A DNA stretch of 64,000 nt, taken from positions 310,001 to 374,000 of the forward strand of contig NZ_JACIJN010000001.1 of the NCBI RefSeq assembly GCF_014199415.1. Reading direction: 5' to 3'. Shown here piece by piece: positions 14,813 to 23,752 of this stretch. The position numbers and the translations under genes were made by a program. The stretch's first letter is position 1, and every line of letters starts with the position of its first letter. A model generated the notes under the pieces. That model was not told the DNA's origin, searched no databases, and saw nothing but the letters and a program-made list of their open reading frames with translations. Origin of the DNA: Sphingomonas endophytica (lineage in GTDB: Bacteria > Pseudomonadota > Alphaproteobacteria > Sphingomonadales > Sphingomonadaceae).

Positions 14813-16489
14813 CTAGATCACCCCCGCCTTCATCTGCGCCACCGCCCGGTCGGCGGCGCGCGCGGTCATCGCCATGAAGGTGAGCGACGGGTTCACGCAT
14901 GACACCGACGCCATTTGCGCGCCGTCGGTGACGAACAGGTTGGCCGCGTCATGCGCCTGGTTCCAGCCGTTGAGCACCGACGTGTTTGGATCGCGCCCCA
15001 TCCGCGCGCCGCCCATCTCGTGGATCGCCTCGCCGGGGACGTGCTTGCCGCGCCCGCCCTTGACGTTGGTCAGCCCGGCGCGGCGCAGCATCAGCTGCCC
15101 CTGCTCCAGCGCGTCGTCCATCATCTTGATCTCATTGTCACGGAACGTCACGTCGAAGCGGAGCAGCGGCGTGCCGAAGCGGTCGGTCTTGTTGAAGTTC
15201 AGCATCACGCGGTTGTCGTCGTACGGCAGGCATTCGCCGAACGCGCCCATCGAGAAGCGCCACGGGCCATATTCGCGCATCCCGTGCTTCATGTCGGCAC
15301 CGAAGCCGTCGACCATCGCCGGCTGCCGGAACGCCTGCCCCTGATAGCCATAGCCGCGCTTGAACGGCAGCTCTTCGGTCACGAGGTTGCGGAAGCGCGG
15401 GACGTACACGCCGCCCGGCCGCCGGCCATATTCGATCAGGTCGGTCATGCCGGGAATGTCGCCCGACACGCCGACGCGGAAGATATGGTCCATCACCGCG
15501 CTGCCCAGCGCTCCGTTGGAGTGGAACCAGCTCCGCTCGCTGTCCTTGGGGCGCGAGTTGAGCAGGACGTGAAGCGAGCTCATCGCCGAGGCGCACAGGA
15601 ACACCATGCGCGCCGGCACCACCTCGGCGCGGCCGGTCTTGGCGTCGACCATCCGCACCCCGGTGACGCGCTTCTTCGCGGGGTCATATTCGAGGTTGGT
15701 CACCCAGGTGTCGGAGCGCAGCGTCAACCGTCCGGTCGCGCGCGCCGCCGGCAGGGTGACGGCCTGCGTCGAGAAATAGGCGCCGAAGCTGCACCCGTGG
15801 CTGCATTGCGAGCGCTTCTGACAGCGCGTGCGGTTCTGCTCGGGCTTGTCCTCGGTGATGTTGCTGAGCCGCGCGTTGATGAGCTTGCGCCCCGGAAACT
15901 CGCCCTCGAGCCGGCCCTTGAGCCACTTCTCGGCGACGTTCATCGGGAACGGCGGCATGAACTCGCTGTCGGGAAGGTAGTCCAGCCCTTCCTTGCCGCC
16001 CGACACGCCGATGTACTTCTCGACATAGCTGTACCACGGCGCGACGTCGTCATAGCGGATCGGCCAGTCGACCCCGACGCCCTCGCGCTTGTTCGCCTCG
16101 TAATCGGTCGGTGCCCAGCGGAAGCTCCAGCGGCCCCAGGTCAGCGACTTGCCGCCGACCACCGACGGGCGGACCCAGTTGAACTTGTTGGGCGCGTCAT
16201 AATCGTAGGGGTTGAGGCGATCGTTGATGAAGAACGGCTGCGTGGCGGGCGACACCCAGCCGTTGAGCGCGAAATAATCACGCTTGGCGAGCGCCGCCGG
16301 CATCTTGTCGCGCGCCGGGGTTTCGTAGACGGACTTGCCGTCGAACGGATAATCCTCGCCATGTTCGACCATTCGGCCGCGGTCCACCATCAGGACACGC
16401 AGGCCCTTTTCGGTAAGCTCCTTCGCCGCCCAGCCGCCGCTGATGCCGGAGCCGATGACGATTGCGTCGAAACGATCTGTAGCTGCCAT
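14813..16489 (-). CDS. GMC-family FAD-dependent oxidoreductase
   Basis: 558 residues. The N-terminal dinucleotide fold IVIGSGISGGWAAKELTEKG binds FAD, and the C-terminal half has the GMC pattern with HEMGGARMG and VTDGAQMASVSCVNPSLTFMA. An internal Cys-rich segment (TRCQKRSQCSHGCSFGAY, about 220-237) is like that of gluconate/sorbitol dehydrogenase large subunits. It oxidises a sugar or alcohol and passes electrons to the membrane chain. The gluconate-dehydrogenase subunit-3-like gene lies 66 bp upstream on the same strand, so they form a two-gene operon. No cytochrome c subunit is adjacent. Confidence 0.85.
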   Translation of the reverse strand: MAATDRFDAIVIGSGISGGWAAKELTEKGLRVLMVDRGRMVEHGEDYPFDGKSVYETPARDKMPAALAKRDYFALNGWVSPATQPFFINDRLNPYDYDAPNKFNWVRPSVVGGKSLTWGRWSFRWAPTDYEANKREGVGVDWPIRYDDVAPWYSYVEKYIGVSGGKEGLDYLPDSEFMPPFPMNVAEKWLKGRLEGEFPGRKLINARLSNITEDKPEQNRTRCQKRSQCSHGCSFGAYFSTQAVTLPAARATGRLTLRSDTWVTNLEYDPAKKRVTGVRMVDAKTGRAEVVPARMVFLCASAMSSLHVLLNSRPKDSERSWFHSNGALGSAVMDHIFRVGVSGDIPGMTDLIEYGRRPGGVYVPRFRNLVTEELPFKRGYGYQGQAFRQPAMVDGFGADMKHGMREYGPWRFSMGAFGECLPYDDNRVMLNFNKTDRFGTPLLRFDVTFRDNEIKMMDDALEQGQLMLRRAGLTNVKGGRGKHVPGEAIHEMGGARMGRDPNTSVLNGWNQAHDAANLFVTDGAQMASVSCVNPSLTFMAMTARAADRAVAQMKAGVI

Positions 16490-16555
16490 GATCTTGTAAG
16501 CCCGCCGTCAGGAGGTTCGGGGAAAGGCGCCGCGCGGTGGCGCGCGTCGGTCGTG

Positions 16556-17113
16556 TCAGGACGAGAAGATGCGCTTGACCTTCGCATAGGGGTAAGCGCC
16601 GTCATACTCGCCGGGGACCGGCAGATATTCACGCTCCTTGGTGATCCCGACCTCGGACGTGTAATAGCCGGTGAGCACCAGCTGCTTGAACGCCGGGAAG
16701 AAATCGGTCGCGCCGGGCAGCTTGTCGTTCATCGCCAGCGTCAGCAGCGCATCCTGCTGCGCGGCGGTCGCCTTGACCGCGGGGACGCGGTAATCGGCCA
16801 TGCTCCGCGCGTCAATCGCCGCGAGGCCGCCGAAGATCGTGGCACGCTCGTCGTCGATCGCCCAGTCGCCTAGCATGTGCTCGATATAGTCCGGTACGCC
16901 GGCGGTGATCGCGCCCGGCGTGTCGGTGGTCGGGATCACGCGCTCGCTGAGCGCCGCGACCAGCGCGCGCTGCGCGGCGTTGAACACCGGCGCGGGCGAC
17001 CCGGTATTGATGACGGGATTGGGTTGATAGGCGACGGCGCGCGCGAGCGGCGCGAACGCACTCGCGCCGAATGCCGCCACCATCGCGACCAGCGTCTCGC
17101 GACGATCAATCAT
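16556..17113 (-). CDS. Gluconate 2-dehydrogenase subunit 3-like protein (Tat-exported)
   Basis: 185 residues from the ATG at 17111-17113, preceded by GAGG at 7 nt. The N-terminus MIDRRETLVAMVAAFGASAF has a twin-Arg start and a hydrophobic core, typical of Tat export. The rest matches the small subunit-3 family (VPDYIEHMLGDWAIDD, FFPAFKQLVLTGYYTSEVG). The subunit escorts the GMC catalytic subunit through Tat. It is the first gene of the operon with the downstream GMC oxidoreductase. Confidence 0.82.
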   Translation of the reverse strand: MIDRRETLVAMVAAFGASAFAPLARAVAYQPNPVINTGSPAPVFNAAQRALVAALSERVIPTTDTPGAITAGVPDYIEHMLGDWAIDDERATIFGGLAAIDARSMADYRVPAVKATAAQQDALLTLAMNDKLPGATDFFPAFKQLVLTGYYTSEVGITKEREYLPVPGEYDGAYPYAKVKRIFSS

Positions 17114-17383
17114 CGCGACGCCTCGCGCCCGCGACCTGCGTGAGCCTGGCTCATGTCCTCTCCCCAACCCGCCACTATCTTGAGGTCGGTTATCCACGCT
17201 CCACGCGGACAGTCAATGCGCCGATGGTCTGAGCCGGATCAAGGCATTCGCCGCATTAACCTTATTTCAGCAAGCATTTGTCATTGAAGAGCGACACCCG
17301 GCTCGTGCGCGGGCCCTATAATGATTGCTGACCGGCCGATTTTTCCAATTGGCCGCCGCCCCCGACCGGGAAAGAGGTTCTTG

Positions 17384-17587
17384 ATGACGTTGCGTGGCCT
17401 TTCGGCATGGTTCGGACTCGGCTCCAGCCTTTTGGCCCTGCTCGTTGCGGTGGAGCGGCCGCACTGGTTCGGGCTGGCCGCCGGCGCGCCCGCGGCGACG
17501 GCGACGGCTACCCGGGCCGTCCCGGCCGGCAGCGCCGCGCGGTCCGCGCCGTGGCTCATCAAGCGCGACACCGCGCGGACGCGCTGA
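17384..17587 (+). CDS. Small single-pass membrane protein, hypothetical
   Basis: 67 residues beginning MTLRGLSAWFGLGSSLLALLVA, one membrane helix followed by an Ala/Thr-rich, basic tail. A clear AGAGG lies 6-8 nt before the ATG. It stands alone between the divergent subunit-3 gene and the convergent SDR gene. No family recognised; it could be spurious in GC-rich DNA, but the ribosome site and helix favour a gene. Confidence 0.45.
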   Translation: MTLRGLSAWFGLGSSLLALLVAVERPHWFGLAAGAPAATATATRAVPAGSAARSAPWLIKRDTARTR

Positions 17588-17629
17588 GCGCCGCCACCGA
17601 CGTCGCGCGCCGCGCGGGGCGGCGCGCTT

Positions 17630-18403
17630 CTATTCGCCGCCGGCGGCGCGTTGCTGCGCAGCCCGCTCGGTCAGCGTTTTGAGCGTCTCGTCGAAGCGCC
17701 CCTCGCGTTCCGCCTGTCGCAGGAATTGGACCTCGTCGACGAGAATCTCGCGCGGGGTCGGCTGCTGGAGGAACTGCGCGGCGACGGCATCCGCGAACGC
17801 CTCGAGCGGCATGTAGCCCGGCCGGTTCGACTGCCCCGGCGTCAGGTCGGTCTGCACCCCCGGCGGCGCCAGCTCGATGACCTCGACCTTGCCCTCCAGC
17901 TGGGTCCGCAGCGACACGGTGTACGAATGGATCGCCGCCTTGCTCGCCGAATAGGTCGGCGCTGCCACCAGCGGGACGAACGCCAGCCCCGAGGTGACCG
18001 TGACGATCGCGGCGTCGGGCTGCTTGACGAGATGATCGATCAGCGCGTCGGTCAGCCGGATCGGGCCGAGGATGTTGATCTCCACGGTCGCTTCGGCATC
18101 GCCCAGATCGCGACGCCCGGTCAGGTCCTCGTATTTCATGATCCCGGCATTGTTGAATAGCACGTTCAGTTCGGGGAAGTCGGCGACGATCGCCGCGGCG
18201 AACGCCGCGACGCCCGCCGCGTCCTCGACATCGACCGTGCGGACATGGATGCGTTCACGCCCGGCGGCGGCCGTTTCAAGCGCCTCGCGACGACGACCCG
18301 CGATGATCACCGTGTCGCCGCGATCATGGAAGCGATGCGCCAGCGCTTCGCCGATACCACTCCCGCCGCCCGTCATCAGGATCGTGTTGCCACTGGTCTT
18401 CAT
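17630..18403 (-). CDS. SDR-family oxidoreductase (DltE-like)
   Basis: 257 residues from the ATG at 18401-18403. The NAD(P)-binding motif is TGGGSGIGEA, followed by the NNAG motif (LFNNAGIM) and the catalytic set Ser in VTVTSGLAF and YSASKAAIHSY. C-terminal text (LAPPGVQTDLTPGQ) matches the DltE-like SDR group whose substrates are unknown. The longer upstream frame is Arg-rich and lacks family similarity. It is transcribed alone, divergent from the histidine kinase gene. Confidence 0.85.
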   Translation of the reverse strand: MKTSGNTILMTGGGSGIGEALAHRFHDRGDTVIIAGRRREALETAAAGRERIHVRTVDVEDAAGVAAFAAAIVADFPELNVLFNNAGIMKYEDLTGRRDLGDAEATVEINILGPIRLTDALIDHLVKQPDAAIVTVTSGLAFVPLVAAPTYSASKAAIHSYTVSLRTQLEGKVEVIELAPPGVQTDLTPGQSNRPGYMPLEAFADAVAAQFLQQPTPREILVDEVQFLRQAEREGRFDETLKTLTERAAQQRAAGGE

Positions 18404-18619
18404 CGCTGCTCGCTCCACCTGTCCCGCGGCGCGGAAACGATCCGGGCCGCGCAGCACAACGTGACGAACGCGCAGCGGGTTTCCGCGCGCTATGCCGTTG
18501 GTCGCGCGCAGCGCTCCGGCTGCCGAGCCCATCAGCACGCGGCTGCCGCCATCCACCTTTCTTGACCGGGATCATCAAGCTAGGTCGCTCGTTATCTGAC
18601 CGCCCAGCTTCCGGAAACC

Positions 18620-20725
18620 ATGACCGATCTTCCTTTGCCCCCGTCCGACGATCTCCCGCCGGGGCTCGGCTTTCTGGCCGGAGGCGGCGCGGCGACGCGG
18701 CTGATCCTGGCACGCGACTGGCGCGATCACCCGCTCGGCCCGCCCGATCGCTGGCCAGGCCCGTTGAAGACCGCGCTGAGCCTGCTGCTCAATTCACCCG
18801 AGTCGATGATCCTGTGCTGGGATGCCGGCGAGTTGTTCTTCTTTTTCAACGAGACTTATTTTCCGCTGCTCGGCCCGCGGCTCGACTGGGCGATGGGCAC
18901 GCCGATGCGCGAGGTCTGGGCCGATGCCTGGGAGCAGGCACGCCCGATCGTCGACGACGCCTTCGCCGGGCGCAGCCAGCGGTTCGTCGACCTGCCGTGG
19001 AAGCTCGCCACCGATCGCGGCGCGGCGGAGACGTGGTGGAGCTTCTCCTATTCGCGCGTGCTCGACGAGCACGGTGGCAACGCCGGCCTGTTCATCTTTA
19101 CCAACGAGACGACCCAGCGCGTGCTTGCCGACCGGGCACTCACCGAAAGCCGCGCGGAACTGGTGACGCTCAACGCCGATCTCGCGCGGCAGGTCGCGCG
19201 GCGCACCGCCGAGCGCGACCGGATGTGGAACGCCTCGCCCGACCTGATGGTGGTGGTCGCGCCCGACGGCCGCTATCTGGCGGTCAACCCGGCATGGACC
19301 GAGATCCTCGGCTATCGGCCTGAGGAATTGATCGGGATCGAGGCGCTGGCGCTGGTCCATCCCGACGATTTGCCCGCCGCGGTCGAGGCGCTGGCGGCGG
19401 CGCAGGCCGGGACGATGCCGACGTTCGAGACGCGCTTCCGCCATCGGGACGGCAGCTATCGTTGGCTGCAATGGGTTGCCGCCCCCGGCGAAACCGAGGT
19501 GTTCGCGATCGGCCGCCACATCACCGACGCCAAGGAAGCCGCGGAACAGCTCAAGCGCACCAGCGAACAGCTCAGCCAAGCGCAGAAGATGGAGGCGATC
19601 GGGCAGCTGACCGGCGGGGTCGCACACGATTTCAACAACCTGCTCACGATCATTCGTGGCTCGGTCGAGCTGCTGCGCCGCCCCGACCTGCTCCCCGAGA
19701 AGCGCGACCGCTATATCGAGGCGATCAGCGAAACCGCGTCGCGCGCCGCCAAGCTGACCGGACAGTTGCTGGCGTTCGCGCGGCGCCAGGCGCTGACGCC
19801 CGAATTGCTCGACATCGGGGTGGCGGTCGGCGAGATCGGCGAGATGGTGCAGACGCTGATCGGCAACCGCGTCGCGCTGCATGTCGAGGCGCCCGCGACG
19901 CCATGCCTCGCCGAGGTGGACCGCAGCCAGTTCGAGACCGCGCTCGTCAACCTCGCGATCAACGCGCGCGACGCGATGGACGGCCAGGGCACGCTGCGCA
20001 TCGCGGTCGCACTGGTCCCGGAAATCCCGTCGTTGCGCGGGCATCATGGGATCAGCGGCGACTTCCTGTCGGTTTCGGTGATCGACGACGGCGCGGGGAT
20101 CGCGCCCGAGGCGTTGCCGCATATCTTCGAGCCGTTCTTCACCACCAAGGAGGTCGGCAAGGGCACCGGGCTCGGGCTGAGCCAGGTAATCGGCTTCGCC
20201 AAGCAATCCGGCGGCGACATCAGCGTCGCCAGCGAGGCCGGGCGCGGCACCACTTTCACTTTGTACCTGCCGCGCGTCAGCGAAGGGCGTGTCGCCGCCG
20301 AACAGATCGCCGACGACGGCCCCGCCGATGGCCAGGGCGCGTATGTGCTGCTGATCGAGGACAATGAGGAGGTCGGGCGTTTCGCGACCAGCGCGCTCAA
20401 CGAACTTGGCTATCGCAGCGTGCTGGCGACCAATGCGCAGGACGCGCTGGCAATGCTGGAAACCGATGCGGCACGGTTCGACATCGTCTTCTCCGACGTG
20501 GTGATGCCGGGAATGAACGGCGTCGAATGCGCGACCCGCATCCGCCAGAACCATCCCGCGCTGCCGATCGTGCTGACCAGCGGCTATGCGCATGTGCTCG
20601 CCGAAAACTGGCAGCACGGGTTCGAGCTGCTCCACAAGCCTTATTCGATCGAGCAATTGTCGCGCGTGCTGCGCCGCGCGGTCGCGCGCAGCGCACGCTG
20701 GAGCGGCACGGGACGGCGGGATTGA
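18620..20725 (+). CDS. Hybrid sensor histidine kinase with PAS domains and receiver
   Basis: 701 residues, apparently soluble. Domains in order: a PAS-like N-terminal domain (about 50-165), a short coiled coil, a second PAS (about 205-305, HPDDLPAAV and FRHRDGSYRWLQWV), HisKA with phosphoacceptor His336 in VAHDFNN, an HATPase with FEPFFTTKEVGKGTGLGLS, and a C-terminal receiver with Asp in FSDVVMPGMNG. The kinase family (HWE-unlike, FixL/PAS type) senses an internal signal, perhaps light or redox, though no cofactor residue is evident. No output regulator is adjacent. Confidence 0.87.
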   Translation: MTDLPLPPSDDLPPGLGFLAGGGAATRLILARDWRDHPLGPPDRWPGPLKTALSLLLNSPESMILCWDAGELFFFFNETYFPLLGPRLDWAMGTPMREVWADAWEQARPIVDDAFAGRSQRFVDLPWKLATDRGAAETWWSFSYSRVLDEHGGNAGLFIFTNETTQRVLADRALTESRAELVTLNADLARQVARRTAERDRMWNASPDLMVVVAPDGRYLAVNPAWTEILGYRPEELIGIEALALVHPDDLPAAVEALAAAQAGTMPTFETRFRHRDGSYRWLQWVAAPGETEVFAIGRHITDAKEAAEQLKRTSEQLSQAQKMEAIGQLTGGVAHDFNNLLTIIRGSVELLRRPDLLPEKRDRYIEAISETASRAAKLTGQLLAFARRQALTPELLDIGVAVGEIGEMVQTLIGNRVALHVEAPATPCLAEVDRSQFETALVNLAINARDAMDGQGTLRIAVALVPEIPSLRGHHGISGDFLSVSVIDDGAGIAPEALPHIFEPFFTTKEVGKGTGLGLSQVIGFAKQSGGDISVASEAGRGTTFTLYLPRVSEGRVAAEQIADDGPADGQGAYVLLIEDNEEVGRFATSALNELGYRSVLATNAQDALAMLETDAARFDIVFSDVVMPGMNGVECATRIRQNHPALPIVLTSGYAHVLAENWQHGFELLHKPYSIEQLSRVLRRAVARSARWSGTGRRD

Positions 20726-20774
20726 GGAACCTGCGACGTTCCGTCGCGTCTCGCTACGCAATGAAGGAGACGGC

Positions 20775-21713
20775 GTGAGCGAGACGAACAAAAAAGGCTG
20801 GCGCGACAATATCGTGCTGTTCGGCGCCCTGGCCGCCAACCTCGGCATCGCGGTCGCCAAGTTCGTCGCGGCGGCGATCACCGGCTCGTCGTCGATGCTG
20901 ACCGAGGGCGTCCACTCGGTGGTCGACAGCGGCAATCAGGTGCTGCTCCTCTACGGCCAGCGCCGCGCGCGCCGCCCTGCCGATGCCGCGCACCCGTTCG
21001 GCTATGGCCGCGAGCTGTATTTCTGGGCGTTCGTGGTCGCGATCCTGATCTTCGCGATCGGCGCCGGGGTGTCGATCTACGAAGGCTATCTCCACATCAT
21101 CGAGCCCGCGCCGCTCTCCGATCCGCTCGTCAATTACATCGTGCTCGGCATCGCCGCGCTGATGGAGGGCGCATCGTGGACGATCGCGATGCGCGAGTTC
21201 GACCAGACGCGCGGCGAGCTGGGCTGGTGGGACGCGATCCACGAATCGAAAGACCCGGCCGGGTTCATGGTGCTGTTCGAGGACAGCGCGGCGCTGATCG
21301 GGCTGGTGGTGGCAGCGATCGGCGTGTGGTGCAGCCATTATTTCAACGACCCGCGGCTGGACGGCGTCGCCTCGATCGTGATCGGAGCGCTGCTCGCCGC
21401 GGTGGCGGTGCTGCTGGCGCGCGAGGCGAAGGGCCTGCTGATCGGCGAGCGCGCCGACCCGGCGGTGATCGCCCGCGCGCGCGCGATCGTCGCCGCGCAT
21501 CCGGGGATCGTCGCAGTCAACCATGTCCGCACGGTGCATACCGCGCCCGAGATGGTGTTCGCGGCGATCAGCGCCGATTTCGACGACGACCTGTCGATGG
21601 GCGCGGCCGAGACGCTGATCGAGACGATCGAGCGCGACCTGCGCACCGCACTGCCGCAGCTGAAGTCGATCTACATCCGGCCCGAGAAAAGCGCGGATGC
21701 GGTGACGTTCTGA
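20775..21713 (+). CDS. Cation diffusion facilitator family transporter
   Basis: 312 residues from the GTG at 20775, with GGAG spaced correctly. CDF features: six membrane helices, metal-site motif on helix 2 (LTEGVHSVVDSGNQ), the helix 5 partner (LFEDSAALIGL) and a C-terminal cytosolic ferredoxin-like domain (HVRTVHTAPEMVFAAISADFD). The sequence resembles the divergent CDF group with HxxxD replacing the classical DxxxD on helix 2. It exports a divalent metal, not identified. It lies 49 bp after the kinase gene. Confidence 0.84.
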   Translation: MSETNKKGWRDNIVLFGALAANLGIAVAKFVAAAITGSSSMLTEGVHSVVDSGNQVLLLYGQRRARRPADAAHPFGYGRELYFWAFVVAILIFAIGAGVSIYEGYLHIIEPAPLSDPLVNYIVLGIAALMEGASWTIAMREFDQTRGELGWWDAIHESKDPAGFMVLFEDSAALIGLVVAAIGVWCSHYFNDPRLDGVASIVIGALLAAVAVLLAREAKGLLIGERADPAVIARARAIVAAHPGIVAVNHVRTVHTAPEMVFAAISADFDDDLSMGAAETLIETIERDLRTALPQLKSIYIRPEKSADAVTF

Positions 21714-21720
21714 CCGCCGC

Positions 21721-22386
21721 TCACGCCGCCTTCCGCGCCGCCGCGAACAGCCGCGCAAACGCCGACGCGTCGATCGCGCCGACCGTCAGCAGCGATCCGG
21801 CGAGATAGCCCGGTGTTCCCGGCAGCGCGATCGACCCCGCCTCCGAAGCATGTCGTCGCAGCTGCGCGTCGATCCGCTCCCGCTGCGCGGACAGGTCGGC
21901 AAGCAGGCGGATCCAGTCACCCCCTGCCCCGCTGACTGCAGCGCGCAGGTGCGCCGGGTCGAACGCGCCCGGCGCGGTCATCATCCGGCGGTGCAGTGCC
22001 GGGTAGATGCCTTGCGGCACGCTCGCGAGCGCGACGCGCGCCGCCCGGATCGAGGGTGCGCCGAAGATCGGCCAGTCCTTGAACAACAGCCGCACGTCGC
22101 CGTCGGCCGCCACCGCCTCGCCCAGCGCCGGAAAGCCGTGGCGGCACGCCGGGCAGCGATAGTCGCTGAACACCGCAAGCCGCAGCGAGGCGTTCGCCGG
22201 ACCGATCGCGGGTGCGTCGGGATCGTCGAGGATCGCCGCCACCGCGCCCGACGCCCGCACGTCGCGCCCGACCGGCGCGGTGCGTGACAGCACGCGACCG
22301 ACCGCCCAGCCAGCCGCTCCCGCCGCGCCGAGCGTCAGCAGCGCGCGGCGATCGAAGCGGCGGCGATCGGGGTGGGCAGGCTCCAT
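21721..22386 (-). CDS. DsbA-family thioredoxin-fold protein
   Basis: 221 residues from the ATG at 22384-22386. A basic, twin-Arg-like start (RRRFDRRALLTLGAAG) with a hydrophobic segment indicates export or anchoring. The thioredoxin fold starts at LRLAVFSDYRCPACRHGF with a CPAC active site, and contains GTPGYLAG, the cis-Pro loop region. It would oxidise or isomerise disulfides in periplasmic proteins. It converges on the CDF gene; their stops are 8 bp apart. Confidence 0.82.
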   Translation of the reverse strand: MEPAHPDRRRFDRRALLTLGAAGAAGWAVGRVLSRTAPVGRDVRASGAVAAILDDPDAPAIGPANASLRLAVFSDYRCPACRHGFPALGEAVAADGDVRLLFKDWPIFGAPSIRAARVALASVPQGIYPALHRRMMTAPGAFDPAHLRAAVSGAGGDWIRLLADLSAQRERIDAQLRRHASEAGSIALPGTPGYLAGSLLTVGAIDASAFARLFAAARKAA

Positions 22387-22506
22387 CCGCGCAAGGGTCG
22401 CGCAAGGAAGGGCGGTAGGCAAGTCGCTCGCCCTTCGCCGTCGTCCCGGGGCCCCGCTTCGTCCTGGCAAGCTCGACCATTCGGAAAAGAGGTCAAACAT
22501 CCCGTC

Positions 22507-22583
22507 CGTCATTGCGAGCGCAGCGAAGCAATCTGGGGCGTCCTGATCCGGCTCCGGATTGCTTCGCTATGCTCGCGATGACG
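22507..22583. repeat. Palindromic intergenic repeat, family A copy 1
   Basis: Begins GTCATTGCGAGCGCAGCGAA and ends with its near reverse complement, around a GC-rich centre. One of five family-A copies in the window (others at 33329, 44038, 49962 and 53476). Confidence 0.8.
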
Positions 22584-22684
22584 GATCAAGCTGCAGTTAT
22601 CATACCCCGCCAAGAAAATGCCGCATCCCCAAGTAGAGTCCGGGAAAGCGGAAGTGGCGGGTGCCCGGTGTGTGTCGGTCAGGC

Positions 22685-23752
22685 CTATACGTCGTAGCGC
22701 GCCGCCAGCGCGCGGAGCCTCGGCATGGCCGGCGGTTGCACCGCCCCCTCATCGACCCAGCGCACGAAGGCGGCGATGCGCTTCTCCACCTTCTGCGCAT
22801 GATGCGCGTGGATGTCGCGCAGCAGATGATCGAGATAGGGATTGGCGAAGCGCTCGATCGTGGTGGCCGCATAGCCGCGCGCCTCGTTCTCCAGTCCGCG
22901 CGCCGCGAAACCGGGGATGACCTCCTGCGTCAGCACTTCGTCCAGCGCCGCGCGCGTCGCCCGATCGTCGAGCGCTTCGCGCACCGTCGTGCCCGCTCTC
23001 GCTCCCGCCGCCTGCCAGCGCTCCGCCAGCCAGCTATGCCCGAGGTTGAGGATGTGCAGCTTGAGGCGTTCGAACGGCCCCAGATCGTCGGTCAGCACGA
23101 TCGCAGGATGCGTGAACGGCAGCGTCAGCCCCGGCTGCCGCTCGATCGCCCACAAGGCATAAGGCTCGGCGACCGCGCCTGCGGGCTCGAGCGGGGCGCT
23201 GACGATCCGGTCGACGAGCGTATTGACCCAGCGACATTCCTCGCCAAGCCATGCCACGAACGCCGGCTCGCGCCCCTCCGCCGCCGCAATCACCGCGGCG
23301 CGCAACTCGTCGCCATTGCGCGATACCAGTTCGCACGGCAGCAGCGTCAGCCCCGCCGCGCCGGCCTGCCAGCGCGCGTACAGTCCCGCAAGCAGGATCG
23401 CGACGAACGATCCGTCCCGAAAGCCGACATCGCCGGTGTTCGATACGACATGCGTCGCGGGGCCGGTCAGCAGCGTGCGGAGCGCGTCGGCATCGGCATG
23501 CGCCTGCAACCCGCCGACCACGCTGCGCACCCGCAGCGTGCGCTCGACCGCCGCGCCGTCTTCCAGCCCGCGGACGATCACCGGAAAGCCGGCCGGGTCC
23601 GCGAAGGCCGCGAGCCGTCGCGCCCGGACCGGATCGTCGGTGGTCTGGACGATCGTGATCCCCGGCACGTCCTGACCGGCGTCTCGCGCCTCGGAAGCGA
23701 ACAGGTCGACGTGCGCCTGCAGAAAGCGGCTGGTGCCGAACTGGACGATCAT
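22685..23752 (-). CDS. Mannitol dehydrogenase-family oxidoreductase, tagaturonate reductase (UxaB)-like
   Basis: 355 residues, shorter than typical UxaB (about 480). The start IVQFGTSRFLQAHVDLF is the NAD-binding region of the mannitol dehydrogenase/tagaturonate reductase family; the C-terminal domain has the catalytic Lys motif FERLKLHILNLGHSWLA. UxaB reduces D-tagaturonate to D-altronate. It overlaps the lactonase gene by 4 bp (23749-23752), last of five leftward sugar genes with an LgoD-like dehydrogenase at the head. Mannonate or 6-deoxy analogues are alternatives. Confidence 0.78.
   Translation of the reverse strand: MIVQFGTSRFLQAHVDLFASEARDAGQDVPGITIVQTTDDPVRARRLAAFADPAGFPVIVRGLEDGAAVERTLRVRSVVGGLQAHADADALRTLLTGPATHVVSNTGDVGFRDGSFVAILLAGLYARWQAGAAGLTLLPCELVSRNGDELRAAVIAAAEGREPAFVAWLGEECRWVNTLVDRIVSAPLEPAGAVAEPYALWAIERQPGLTLPFTHPAIVLTDDLGPFERLKLHILNLGHSWLAERWQAAGARAGTTVREALDDRATRAALDEVLTQEVIPGFAARGLENEARGYAATTIERFANPYLDHLLRDIHAHHAQKVEKRIAAFVRWVDEGAVQPPAMPRLRALAARYDV

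Noticed and set aside
14915..16873. 652-residue frame opposite the GMC oxidoreductase
   Set aside because: Composition is Arg/His/Ala/Leu-rich with no motif; the minus strand has FAD and Cys motifs of GMC.
18794..20935. 713-residue open frame antisense to the hybrid kinase
   Set aside because: Low-complexity Arg/Asp-rich shadow. The plus-strand kinase has all catalytic motifs.
22507..22583. CRISPR-like array
   Set aside because: Repeat units are isolated palindromes kilobases apart, with no regular spacers and no cas genes in the window.
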